A stretch of 64,000 bases of DNA. It comes from Phycisphaeraceae bacterium (GTDB lineage Bacteria; Planctomycetota; Phycisphaerae; Phycisphaerales; Phycisphaeraceae). The stretch spans positions 1 to 64,000 of the forward strand of contig JANQSF010000125.1 in NCBI GenBank assembly GCA_028284155.1, given 5' to 3'. Below the pieces are notes generated by a model. The model saw nothing but the letters and a program-made list of their open reading frames with translations. It ran no database searches and was not told the DNA's origin. Made by a program: the position numbers and the translations under genes. Every line of letters begins with the position of its first letter. The first letter of the stretch is position 1. Below, piece after piece: positions 9,743-16,950 of the stretch.

Positions 9743-10696
9743 ATGCCGCACAATCGACTGATCATTTGGGGTTGGATGAGTATTTGTTTCGTTGCCACTG
9801 CGTTCAATATGCCGATCAACGCCGCACCACTCCTGTTGCAGGACTGGTCGGTGAATCCTCATCCGGTCATTGGGCCGGGTACGAACTCTCCGGCCGCCGG
9901 AGTCACAGTCTTGAAGACCGGCGGCCTCTTTCAAGCTTGGCACGACAATGCTGGCGCCGGAATGAACAAGGTCATGCGCACCACTTCAACGGATGGTGTT
10001 ACCTGGAGCGAGTCCCAGGTCGTCTATACACCTATGAACCCAGAAGACTCAAATCCTGAAGTCGTTTTGAAGAACGGAACCTATCACCTTTGGGTTGGCG
10101 CTCGTGGCGGGACCACATCCCTGGCAACGGAGTATGCAACGTCCAGCGACGGAATAACCTGGACGAAACAAGGGCAGATCACAACTGACAATTTCTTCCA
10201 GTTCCGTTCTGTCCTTGCCACTTCGACCGGATTCGAAGCCTGGTATCGGCCTAGAGACTCAGTAGACGGCTATCACTATGCCACGTCGACTGACGGCTTG
10301 AATTGGCTTGACGAAGGTGTCGTCTTGCCGGTCGGCGTCGGCGGAGAGTTTGACGAGAACATCGCCGGACTCGACGTCCTGAAGATCGGCGGCTCTTATC
10401 ACATGTGGTATTCCGCCGGTGTTGGAGGCACGAACAAGCCGGCCTACGCCACATCATCCGATGGTGTGAATTGGACCAAGCACGGAATCCTCGATGGATT
10501 CGGTGCGGTTAGCGGAAACATCTCCTCCATTTCCGTTTTGCACGAGAACAACGAATTGCAGATGTGGTTTCACGAAGACAACACAGCAAGCGTGTTTCAT
10601 GCCACATCCCCCGTTGTTCCCTCCCCCGCCGCCGCAGGCCTCGGCCTGCCTTTGCTTGGCCTTCTCGGTTTGACACGTCCCCGTCGACTACGCTAG
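9743..10696 (+). CDS. Secreted beta-propeller-like protein with sorting tag
   Basis: The 317-aa product has an N-terminal signal peptide ending near NMPINAAP. The body consists of repeated blades with S-x-DG-x-x-W motifs: TSTDGVTWSE, SSDGITWTKQ, TSTDGLNWLD and SSDGVNWTKH. These resemble the Asp-box-like repeats of sialidases and the five-bladed propellers of GH32/GH43-type glycoside hydrolases, so carbohydrate binding or cleavage is plausible. I cannot identify a full catalytic set. The C-terminus is VPSPAAAGLGLPLLGLLGLT then RPRRLR, the same sorting tag as its neighbours. Translation starts at ATG 9743 behind GGAG. The next gene begins 52 bp downstream with no terminator between, so the two may be co-transcribed. 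Confidence 0.85.
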   Translation: MPHNRLIIWGWMSICFVATAFNMPINAAPLLLQDWSVNPHPVIGPGTNSPAAGVTVLKTGGLFQAWHDNAGAGMNKVMRTTSTDGVTWSESQVVYTPMNPEDSNPEVVLKNGTYHLWVGARGGTTSLATEYATSSDGITWTKQGQITTDNFFQFRSVLATSTGFEAWYRPRDSVDGYHYATSTDGLNWLDEGVVLPVGVGGEFDENIAGLDVLKIGGSYHMWYSAGVGGTNKPAYATSSDGVNWTKHGILDGFGAVSGNISSISVLHENNELQMWFHEDNTASVFHATSPVVPSPAAAGLGLPLLGLLGLTRPRRLR

Positions 10697-10748
10697 CACT
10701 CTTAAGAACGACATTCACATTCGAAAGCTTTGAGCAAAGGAGCGCACG

Positions 10749-11450
10749 ATGAACCGACAGAACGCCATAGCAATCGCAATCACGTTTTGCGCGTATGCAA
10801 GTTCAGTCGAGGCGGGCTCTGTTACGTTTCAGCAAGATGTTAGTGGCTACAGCGGCACGCAAGACACACTGCTGCGTGAAAACCTCGCAGACACTTCGCA
10901 CGGAAACAACGTAACGCTGAAAGTTGATGGGAATAGCTCTCCAACGGCTGCGGCTGACCAAAGTTTGATTCTGTTTGACTCGATTTTTGGCAACGGCCCC
11001 AATCAGATCCCCCTCGGCGCACCCATTACAAGTGCAACGTTGACACTGAAAGTGACCAATTCAGGAACGGGCGGAGAATTCCATCGCATGCTGATGCCCT
11101 GGGGCGAAGACGACACCTGGAACGACTGGACGAACGGCTTGGATCAGTTTGGAACGGAGCTGACTACATCACCCGACGTAATCGCTGGTCCCGCAAGCGG
11201 CACGTTTGTGATCGATGTGACTTCCAGCGTTCAGGCTTGGTCGTCAGGTTCGAGCAACTATGGATGGGCGATCCTTTCAAAGGACAACTCGACGGACGGC
11301 TGGATCTATCACTCTTCTGAAACTGCCGATCTGTCCGACCGTCCATTGCTCTCTGTCGTCTACACACCCACCCCCGCCGCGGCAGGCCTCGGCCTGCCGT
11401 TGTTGGGCCTGCTTGGCATCACACGCCCACGGCGTCAACGGGCGGCGTGA
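10749..11450 (+). CDS. DNRLRE-domain secreted protein with sorting tag
   Basis: This 233-aa protein follows AAAGGAG. After a short signal peptide (ending SSVEAGS) it contains QDTLLRENLADTSHGN, characteristic of the DNRLRE domain, a beta-sandwich of extracellular proteins. Further support: ITSATLTLKVTN, a conserved EDDTWNDWTNG region and FVIDVTSSVQAWSSG. DNRLRE domains usually accompany cell-surface or carbohydrate-related proteins; no catalytic role is assigned. The C-terminus PTPAAAGLGLPLLGLLGITR plus PRRQRAA matches the tag of the 8406 gene at DNA level, although the bodies of the two proteins are unrelated. It closes a likely two-gene unit with 9743 and is followed by a terminator. Confidence 0.87.
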   Translation: MNRQNAIAIAITFCAYASSVEAGSVTFQQDVSGYSGTQDTLLRENLADTSHGNNVTLKVDGNSSPTAAADQSLILFDSIFGNGPNQIPLGAPITSATLTLKVTNSGTGGEFHRMLMPWGEDDTWNDWTNGLDQFGTELTTSPDVIAGPASGTFVIDVTSSVQAWSSGSSNYGWAILSKDNSTDGWIYHSSETADLSDRPLLSVVYTPTPAAAGLGLPLLGLLGITRPRRQRAA

Positions 11451-11477
11451 CCGACACCACAATCTAGACACCGACAG

Positions 11478-11501
11478 CCCCGGCAAATGCCGGGGTTGTT
11501 T
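11478..11501 (+). terminator. Rho-independent terminator after the 10749 gene
   Basis: Stem CCCCGGC, loop AAAT, stem GCCGGGG, then TTGTTTT. Same design, same distance from the stop and nearly the same flanks as 9201-9228. Confidence 0.85.
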
Positions 11502-11718
11502 TGCATCTCGATGGATTTGCCGGGCGGAATTGGCCACCTTCACGGTGGTGGGGGTTGCGGGGCCACTCTGCCACCGCCAGGGCCCCGTGACCGGCCCCGA
11601 CCCGTAACGGCCGGCAAACCAGAGTGCTTCCCGTCTGCACCTGACACACGCCGATTGCACCAACGCCTCGATCCGTCGGTATACTGCGCCCATCACGTCG
11701 AACGGCCGGAGAGAAATC

Positions 11719-12555
11719 ATGTGCTTTAGAGTGACTGCAATCGCTGCCGCCCTTGCCTTCACCCTGGCGACCGATGCAGAGGCGGTACTGCTTCAGGAGG
11801 TCGTTCACCTATTTGACGACCCGTCAGGGAATCGAGTTCTCAACAACTCCGATCGTATTAGAGTGCCTCCAGACATGCTACGAGTCGTGCAAGCGAACGT
11901 TGCCGGATTGGGCTATACGGCCACCGGATCAATTGGCACTCTCGGAAACCTGGGCATCAGTTCGAGTCAGTTCACGGCGGGATCGTCGCAGAATGCAGTA
12001 AGAATCGAAGACACATTTGTGAACCTGCTGGGTGTACCCCGAACGGCAGTCGCAAACTTTATCATTAATGGTGGCATGGTCACCATGATCGGCCCAGGCA
12101 CAGCAGAGTTTTCCCTCGCAGTCGAAGCACGGATCTTTGAGAATTCGACCTTTGTTGATTCGGAAATATTCTTATCTCAGTTTGACCTCACCGCAGCTGG
12201 CTTCGGACCGGTTGCCTTCAGTCCGTCGGGTGACGACATCGGTGCTTTCCTGGCCGATCCCAATCGAGTGGAGATCCCACTTTCGTTTCATTCGTTGGAT
12301 CTCGGCGTCATACCCGCCAACGGCAGCGTTGATTTAAGCTACCAAGTAATCTTCAACACTGACTTTCCCAGCGGGTTAGAGGGCGTGTTCTTTGAGTTCA
12401 GTGACCCGTTGAACGTTGACGGCCGTGGTGAGTTCCCCGAGGTGGTGTTTTCCGGCGGTCCTGCGCCGGGCAACAACGCTGTCCCCGAGCCCGCCACCGC
12501 CACGCTCGCATTGCTGGGCATCGCTGGGCTGATGCGACGACGCCGTGCGGCGTGA
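11719..12555 (+). CDS. PEP-CTERM secreted protein, unknown function
   Basis: This 278-aa protein starts at ATG 11719 (upstream GGAGAG). It has a signal peptide ending near TDAEAV and a canonical PEP-CTERM tail: VPEPATATLALLGIAGLMRR then RRAA. The body (residues ~25-245) is beta-rich with no family I recognise. The tail differs from the PAAAGLG variant of its three neighbours, so the cluster combines two tag types, presumably recognised by the same or related sorting enzymes; no exosortase is encoded in the window. A weaker terminator of the same family follows. Confidence 0.85.
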   Translation: MCFRVTAIAAALAFTLATDAEAVLLQEVVHLFDDPSGNRVLNNSDRIRVPPDMLRVVQANVAGLGYTATGSIGTLGNLGISSSQFTAGSSQNAVRIEDTFVNLLGVPRTAVANFIINGGMVTMIGPGTAEFSLAVEARIFENSTFVDSEIFLSQFDLTAAGFGPVAFSPSGDDIGAFLADPNRVEIPLSFHSLDLGVIPANGSVDLSYQVIFNTDFPSGLEGVFFEFSDPLNVDGRGEFPEVVFSGGPAPGNNAVPEPATATLALLGIAGLMRRRRAA

Positions 12556-12583
12556 CTGACAGAACAACTTGAAACCTTCACAG

Positions 12584-12608
12584 CCCCGGCAATCGTTGGG
12601 GTTGTTTG
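12584..12608 (+). terminator. Terminator after the PEP-CTERM gene
   Basis: CCCCGGC, loop, GTTGGGG, then TTGTTTGTT. A degenerate version of the two terminators upstream (two G-U pairs). Confidence 0.6.
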
Positions 12609-12773
12609 TTGCGCGGCATATCCTCTACAGGGGCCTGACCCTTGGGCCAACCTCTGACAGTGCTGATCCGTACTTGTGACAAGACGAACGTCAGCGAAAC
12701 CCAGCAGCAGTCTGAATGTCAGAGTCAAGAAACAACCGTGCCAAGTCACTCTAACAAGCCAGAGGATCGACCG

Positions 12774-13130
12774 ATGGCCGAGCCGTCAGCAAACGGGGAT
12801 AACGGGCGTGACGCACGTGGACGATTCAAGGCCGGCAACGCCGGCGGGCCGGGGAATCCGCATAGTGGGCAGGTGTCGAAACTGCGGGCCGCGATGCTTG
12901 AAGCCGTGACGCCGGAGCGACTGGCCAAAGTGGTCGATGCCCTGGTCCGGCAAGCCGAAGCGGGCAACGTCGCGGCGATCCGTGAACTGCTCGACCGGAC
13001 GATCGGCAAACCGATCCCGATGGAACCTGAGAGGGCACTTGACAACGAGGTACGAGTTTTTCACATCGAGGTTCCACTTCCAGCACGGGTGGACAACGAT
13101 GCACAATCCGCTCGGTCGCACTCCATTTGA
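12774..13130 (+). CDS. DUF5681-like protein
   Basis: A 118-aa protein; ATG 12774 is preferred because GAGG lies upstream and the recognisable domain starts here. Residues ~10-30 read GRDARGRFKAGNAGGPGNPH, typical of the DUF5681 N-terminus (GRFxxGNxGGPGNP). It is followed by a helical region (MLEAVTPERLAKVVDALVRQ) and IRELLDRTIGKP. Such proteins are common on phages and mobile elements of environmental bacteria and are usually placed near DNA-packaging or replication genes, but their function is unknown. It marks the switch from the secreted-protein cargo to the element's own core genes. Confidence 0.75.
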   Translation: MAEPSANGDNGRDARGRFKAGNAGGPGNPHSGQVSKLRAAMLEAVTPERLAKVVDALVRQAEAGNVAAIRELLDRTIGKPIPMEPERALDNEVRVFHIEVPLPARVDNDAQSARSHSI

Positions 13131-13167
13131 TGCTCGCAGGGAATTGGGCGCACTGTGAGTGAAGTCG

Positions 13168-13392
13168 TCACTCTGCACTGTCGTCCGCGGCACCCTCCTC
13201 AAGCATCCACTGTGGCACTTGGCCGTCGGACTCAAAGTGAACTCCACTTATCCAGTGCTCATTGCCGAATTGGTCGGTGAAAGCAAGATCCGCCGTGAAT
13301 GACTCACCCACACTTTTGTTCGCTGGAATAATCCAAAAGTGTGCCGACAACTCCGACGTACTTCCAGGCGCAATCGGATTACGACCCCACAA
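13168..13392 (-). CDS. Unknown soluble domain, possibly the C-terminal part of a split gene
   Basis: A 74-aa frame opening with TTG at 13392. It reads as a beta-rich domain (SAHFWIIPANKSVGESFTAD, later ISGVHFESDGQVP) with an acidic end. It overlaps the end of the membrane-protein frame upstream by 14 bases and stays open a little upstream of the TTG, so a one-base frameshift near the G-rich stretch around 13415-13425 would fuse the two into one membrane-anchored protein. Translational coupling of two genes is the alternative. Convergent to the 12774 gene. Confidence 0.5.
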   Translation of the reverse strand: MWGRNPIAPGSTSELSAHFWIIPANKSVGESFTADLAFTDQFGNEHWISGVHFESDGQVPQWMLEEGAADDSAE

Positions 13393-13630
13393 TGGTCCCG
13401 ACGCATGGGACTTCCCCTTCTATGCCTTGGTCGAGAGCGTCGCCTAGATCACCCCGTTTGTCCTTTGATGGCTTGGGACCGACACCGGGAGGCCAAAGGG
13501 TAATCGAACGCCCTTGCACAAAAGCGACCACGATCAACACTGCAAACACAACTATGACAACCAATAACGCGACGCTGAGTAGCACAGCAATGGTTGAGTC
13601 GTCTCTAAGCCATTGAATTAGGTCAGACAT
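13379..13630 (-). CDS. Small single-pass membrane protein, possibly frameshifted
   Basis: 83 aa. The N-terminus MSDLIQWLRDDSTIAVLLSV runs into one strong transmembrane helix (residues ~15-38, rich in V, A, L and I), followed by a polar proline/lysine segment. The stop at 13379 lies inside the next frame (13168-13392), which continues with a compact soluble domain. No family recognised. These two frames are the only minus-strand genes in the element, so they may be a separately acquired unit. Confidence 0.55.
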   Translation of the reverse strand: MSDLIQWLRDDSTIAVLLSVALLVVIVVFAVLIVVAFVQGRSITLWPPGVGPKPSKDKRGDLGDALDQGIEGEVPCVGTIVGS

Positions 13631-13775
13631 CTCGCTTTACTCTGATCTCCATTGTCAAGTATATTATCGAGTTGGGTAGCCGACCGATCATCGGCCGAGC
13701 GATCTGGGTGAGTAACGGCACTTTGCACCTTCCGCCGTACTCGCCCGGATCGGCCCGCATCACGGAAGGTGCGCC

Positions 13776-14654
13776 ATGTCCGATCCATTGGCGATTCAAG
13801 CATCACAGATTCGTTGCGCAGACGCATTCGATCGAATTGCTCAAGAGCTGCTTCGTGTGCGCCGTGACACTTCAGAAACACAGGCGCTCCGCTTGAACAT
13901 GCTCCGATCTGTAGAACAGGCTGGGGCATTGCTTTGTGAGGCAAAGGAACGCGGCTGCTTTCCTGTTGAGTGGAAGGACAAGAGAGGCGCTCCTGTTTGG
14001 AGACATGCGACATCCGCGTTTGAAGATACTGACATGCCACTAGACCAGATGCGTCGCTCGATATGGCACTTCTGTCTTAGTAGCTGGCTCACCTTGGATT
14101 ACCCCGGCCGCATCAAGCCAGATTGCGGAAAGTATGATTGGGCTTCAAAGGAAGTGCGCGACGGGCAGATAGTCAGTCGTCACGCAAGCTACACAGAATC
14201 CGATCACAGAAACGAATTGAAGGCGCGAATTGAAGATCATGCGCAGGCTTGCGTCTTACTGGCAGAGCTTCTAAGGGAACAGGCAACTGCCGGCGGTCTA
14301 GCTGAAGGGAATGGGGTCTTGACTGTGTTGGACGACTCAATGCCCGCAAAGTTGCGGGGCGAACGACCTTCAAGGGTGAAGGCAAGGGCGGTTTACGACT
14401 GGGCAATCGGGGCGATCCCGAATGCTGAGCATATGACCATCAACGAAATCTATGACCACGCAAGACGGGAACTTGGGCGGCTACGTGATCGGGCGAGTGG
14501 CGAGAAAGCGGAGCAGTATGAAGAACTGCTTGGCGGACTTCCACGAAATGGGGAAACGTTCGGCAGATACCTGCGTGACACCGGGCTGAAACGCTACAAC
14601 ACGGGTACCGCCAGCACCACGGGGGGAAGTGTCCGGTCGGCCGACTCGACCTGA
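13776..14654 (+). CDS. Unknown element-core protein, 292 aa
   Basis: Starts at ATG 13776 behind GGAAGG. The N-terminal ~90 residues are helical (FDRIAQELLRVRRDTSETQA, then RLNMLRSVEQAGALLCEAKE), a style seen in phage or plasmid DNA-binding proteins. Around residues 75-140 is a Trp/Asp-rich segment. The C-terminal ~90 residues (KARAVYDWAIGAIPNAEHMT to GETFGRYLRDTGLKRYNTGT) look like a winged-helix-type domain. I do not recognise the family. Its position ahead of the AlpA-HTH and PrimPol genes suggests a role in replication or control of the element; that is inference from context. Confidence 0.7.
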   Translation: MSDPLAIQASQIRCADAFDRIAQELLRVRRDTSETQALRLNMLRSVEQAGALLCEAKERGCFPVEWKDKRGAPVWRHATSAFEDTDMPLDQMRRSIWHFCLSSWLTLDYPGRIKPDCGKYDWASKEVRDGQIVSRHASYTESDHRNELKARIEDHAQACVLLAELLREQATAGGLAEGNGVLTVLDDSMPAKLRGERPSRVKARAVYDWAIGAIPNAEHMTINEIYDHARRELGRLRDRASGEKAEQYEELLGGLPRNGETFGRYLRDTGLKRYNTGTASTTGGSVRSADST

Positions 14655-14850
14655 ATCGGACCAAACCGGACCGCGGCACTTCTTTTCTGCTGGGGGTGAC
14701 GGGGCCTCACGCTCCGCCAGTGGTGATTGTGCGCAATTCGAGCAGTCTATCGCTGTGGTCCGGTTGTCCGGTCTGTGGTCTATGTCTGGCGTGCATTGAC
14801 GGCGGCAAGTGACCGCTGACACGCTCGACGCATGACCGGAGGCCGTCACG

Positions 14851-15096
14851 ATGACGACCACACCCCCCGCCGCCGGCGAGCGTATCGCCGGGCCTGATCG
14901 AGCACCGGCCGAACTGCTCGACGTTTCCGACGTGGCGAAGCTGCTCAACTGCTCGCCACGGCATGTCTACCGCCTGGCCGACGCCGGCCGAATGCCACGA
15001 CCTGTGAGGCTCGGCGCGCTCGTGCGCTGGCGAGCCGATGAACTGCGCCGATGGATCGCCGATGGCTGCCCGACGGGGGAAGGGGGTGCGCCATGA
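14851..15096 (+). CDS. AlpA/excisionase-type helix-turn-helix protein
   Basis: 81 aa. Residues ~23-72 (LLDVSDVAKLLNCSPRHVYR to ALVRWRADELRRWIADG) form the MerR-like winged HTH of the HTH_17/AlpA/Xis group: the LDVSDVAKLL start, the recognition helix CSPRHVYRLADAG, and the RW wing that contacts DNA. Such proteins act as recombination directionality factors or as transcription regulators of integrative elements. It overlaps the next gene by four bases (ATGA at 15093-15096), so the two are translationally coupled. In this setting it is the best candidate for the factor that directs excision by the 16951 integrase. Confidence 0.85.
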   Translation: MTTTPPAAGERIAGPDRAPAELLDVSDVAKLLNCSPRHVYRLADAGRMPRPVRLGALVRWRADELRRWIADGCPTGEGGAP

Positions 15097-15500
15097 GCCG
15101 CCGGCGAGAGAAACCTACCGAAGGTGAGCGGCGCAAGACCGATGCGCACACGCTGCTCGAAGCAAGGCGGCAAGTCTTTGTGAACCGTGGCCGGCGGGCG
15201 TTGTTGAAGTCGTTGCTGCTGATCGACACCGCCACCGCAGACGACGTTCGGCTCGCTGTCGATCTACCGCCCGACATTGACCCAAAGTGTTTCGGGGCTG
15301 TACCTGGACCGCTGGCGAGGGCGCGCATCATCCGGCGCGTTGGCTACGAAAGGACGGGAAGAGCGACCGGGCACGCTCGGATTCTCACCGTTTGGGAACT
15401 CGCCGACCGAACGGCCGCGATCCACTGGCTCATCGCGCATCCCGACGTGCCCGACCCCGCCGACGATGCGGGGCCGGGCGAAACGCTGTTCGCTGACTGA
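15093..15500 (+). CDS. Unknown basic protein coupled to the HTH gene
   Basis: 135 aa; I chose the ATG at 15093, which overlaps the stop of the HTH gene (ATGA). The N-terminus is very basic (MSRRREKPTEGERRKTDAHT), followed by a helical region and a domain with IIRRVGYERTGRATGHARIL, reminiscent of a small winged-helix DNA-binding fold. The end is acidic. No family assigned. Position between the HTH gene and PrimPol suggests an accessory role in replication of the element. Confidence 0.7.
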   Translation: MSRRREKPTEGERRKTDAHTLLEARRQVFVNRGRRALLKSLLLIDTATADDVRLAVDLPPDIDPKCFGAVPGPLARARIIRRVGYERTGRATGHARILTVWELADRTAAIHWLIAHPDVPDPADDAGPGETLFAD

Positions 15501-15557
15501 CTCTGGACCGCCGGGGCGGCGTACCAGCGCCGCCCCGGCTACTCGATAGGCACTGAC

Positions 15558-16730
15558 ATGTTACGCGATGCACTTGCTTACATCCGGCGAGGCTGGCCGG
15601 TGTTCCCGTGTCGGCCGCGCTCCAAGAAACCCGCGACCCCACAAGGCTTCCATGACGCCACAACCGACGCTGAACGTGTCCAAGAATGGTGGGCCCGTCG
15701 AGCCGTCTACAACGTCGCAATCGCAACAGGGGCCACGTCCGGGCTGGTGGTGATCGACGTGGACCCGCGCCATGGCGGCGACGTGACGCTTGAAGCCCTG
15801 ACGGCGGAACACGGCCCGCTGCCGAAGACGCCAACGGCGCAGACGGGCGGCGGCGGGTTGCACTACCTGTTTCAGCATCCCGGTGGCTACGTCAAGGGCC
15901 GGGCGGGTGCGCTGGGGCCCGGCCTCGACGTGAAGGCTGACGGCGGCTACATCGTCGCACCGCGCAGCAAACATCCGGGGGGCGGCGACTACCGCTGGAT
16001 TGTTTCGCCCGACGACGCACCGCTGGCGGCGCTGCCGACGTGGATGGCGTCGATGCTGACCATTCGGGACGCCGATTCGGAATCAAGCAATGACGACCGT
16101 GATGGCTGTGTTTCTTGTGTCTCTGAGTCTCTGAGTCTCTGCGCCTCTGTGTCTCTGTGTCAGTGGATTGAAAAGGCCATGGCGGCAACGCTGCCGACCG
16201 GACCTGGGCAACGGAATCGCCGCATCTTCACCTTTGCACAATGGCTCAAGACACACCCGGAGTCGAAGGACGCAACGATGGGAACGCTTCGCCCGCACGT
16301 CATGGCTTGGCACAAGGCGGCGGCGGCGAACATCAGCGGCGAACACGGTCCCGATGAAACATGGGCGGACTTCATTCACGCATGGGGAGCGGTCAAGTAT
16401 CCGCTCGGCGCTGGACCGCTGGCTGAGGCGTTGGCGGCGGCGGACGGGACGGACATGCCGGCGTGCGCCGAGCAGTACGCCAACGAAACGACGCGCCGGC
16501 TCATTCGATTGTGCCGGGAGCTACAACGCCGAGCGGGCGACAAACCGTTCTATCTGGCGTGCCGACCGCTCGGGGACGTGCTCGGTATTGACCACGACCG
16601 GGCGAACAAGCTGCTCGGGATGCTCTGCACGGATGGCATTCTGGAGCGCGTCTACAAGGGGCACTCCGGGCGGGCGAGTGAGTTTCGATACATCGGGCTT
16701 GACAACGCTACCGATACAGGTGATAATTAA
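15558..16730 (+). CDS. PrimPol-type primase (bifunctional DNA primase/polymerase)
   Basis: 390 aa. Residues 1-170 match the archaeo-eukaryotic-primase PrimPol domain of mobile elements: RRGWPVFPCRPRSKKPATPQ, the metal-binding VIDVDP with D67 and D69, TGGGGLHYLF with H102, and GLDVKADGGYIVAPRS with D124. The ~20-residue linker near 190 is a low-complexity insertion encoded by a TCTCTG-type repeat. The C-terminal half is helical and ends in a winged-helix-like segment (PLGDVLGIDHDRANKLLGML). Enzymes of this group make primers and extend DNA for replication of plasmids, phages and satellites. No helicase domain is present, so the element would borrow one from the host or a helper. The next gene begins 4 bp later. 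Confidence 0.9.
   Translation: MLRDALAYIRRGWPVFPCRPRSKKPATPQGFHDATTDAERVQEWWARRAVYNVAIATGATSGLVVIDVDPRHGGDVTLEALTAEHGPLPKTPTAQTGGGGLHYLFQHPGGYVKGRAGALGPGLDVKADGGYIVAPRSKHPGGGDYRWIVSPDDAPLAALPTWMASMLTIRDADSESSNDDRDGCVSCVSESLSLCASVSLCQWIEKAMAATLPTGPGQRNRRIFTFAQWLKTHPESKDATMGTLRPHVMAWHKAAAANISGEHGPDETWADFIHAWGAVKYPLGAGPLAEALAAADGTDMPACAEQYANETTRRLIRLCRELQRRAGDKPFYLACRPLGDVLGIDHDRANKLLGMLCTDGILERVYKGHSGRASEFRYIGLDNATDTGDN
16115..16162 (+). repeat. TCTCTG/TCTGTG tandem repeat inside the PrimPol gene
   Basis: About seven degenerate units of GTCTCTGA / CTCTGTGT type. It is in frame and encodes a Ser/Cys/Leu/Val run (VSESLSLCASVSLC) between the primase domain and the C-terminal domain. Confidence 0.85.
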
Positions 16731-16734
16731 CACC

Positions 16735-16947
16735 ATGTCAAAGAGCAAGGCAACCATGACTGAACTGCTGCGGCAAGCGCTGGGCGAAGCCGATTCAATC
16801 CGTGGCGTCGCCAAGGCGACGGGGCTGGATCATTCGTCGCTTGTCCGATTCGTGAACGGCGAGCAGTCGCTTCGTCTGGACCTGGCCGACAAACTGGCCG
16901 CACACTTTGACATTGAATGCCGGCGCACCCGCCGGCGGAAAGGCTGA
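16735..16947 (+). CDS. Small XRE/Cro-type HTH protein
   Basis: 70 aa from ATG 16735; longer versions of this frame run through the PrimPol gene and are rejected. MTELLRQALGEADSIRGVAK, then ATGLDHSSLVRFVNGEQSLR and LDLADKLAAHFDIE, is a compact Cro/C1-type HTH with the recognition helix DHSSLVRFVNG. It sits 4 bp after PrimPol and 3 bp before the integrase, so the three genes form one tight unit. A repressor or regulator of element replication and integration is the natural reading. Confidence 0.85.
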   Translation: MSKSKATMTELLRQALGEADSIRGVAKATGLDHSSLVRFVNGEQSLRLDLADKLAAHFDIECRRTRRRKG

Positions 16948-16950
16948 CCG

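Noticed and set aside
9201-12608. Integron attC sites after each secreted-protein gene
   Set aside because: The hairpins have short stems and T-rich tails like terminators and lack the two-box structure of attC; no integron integrase.
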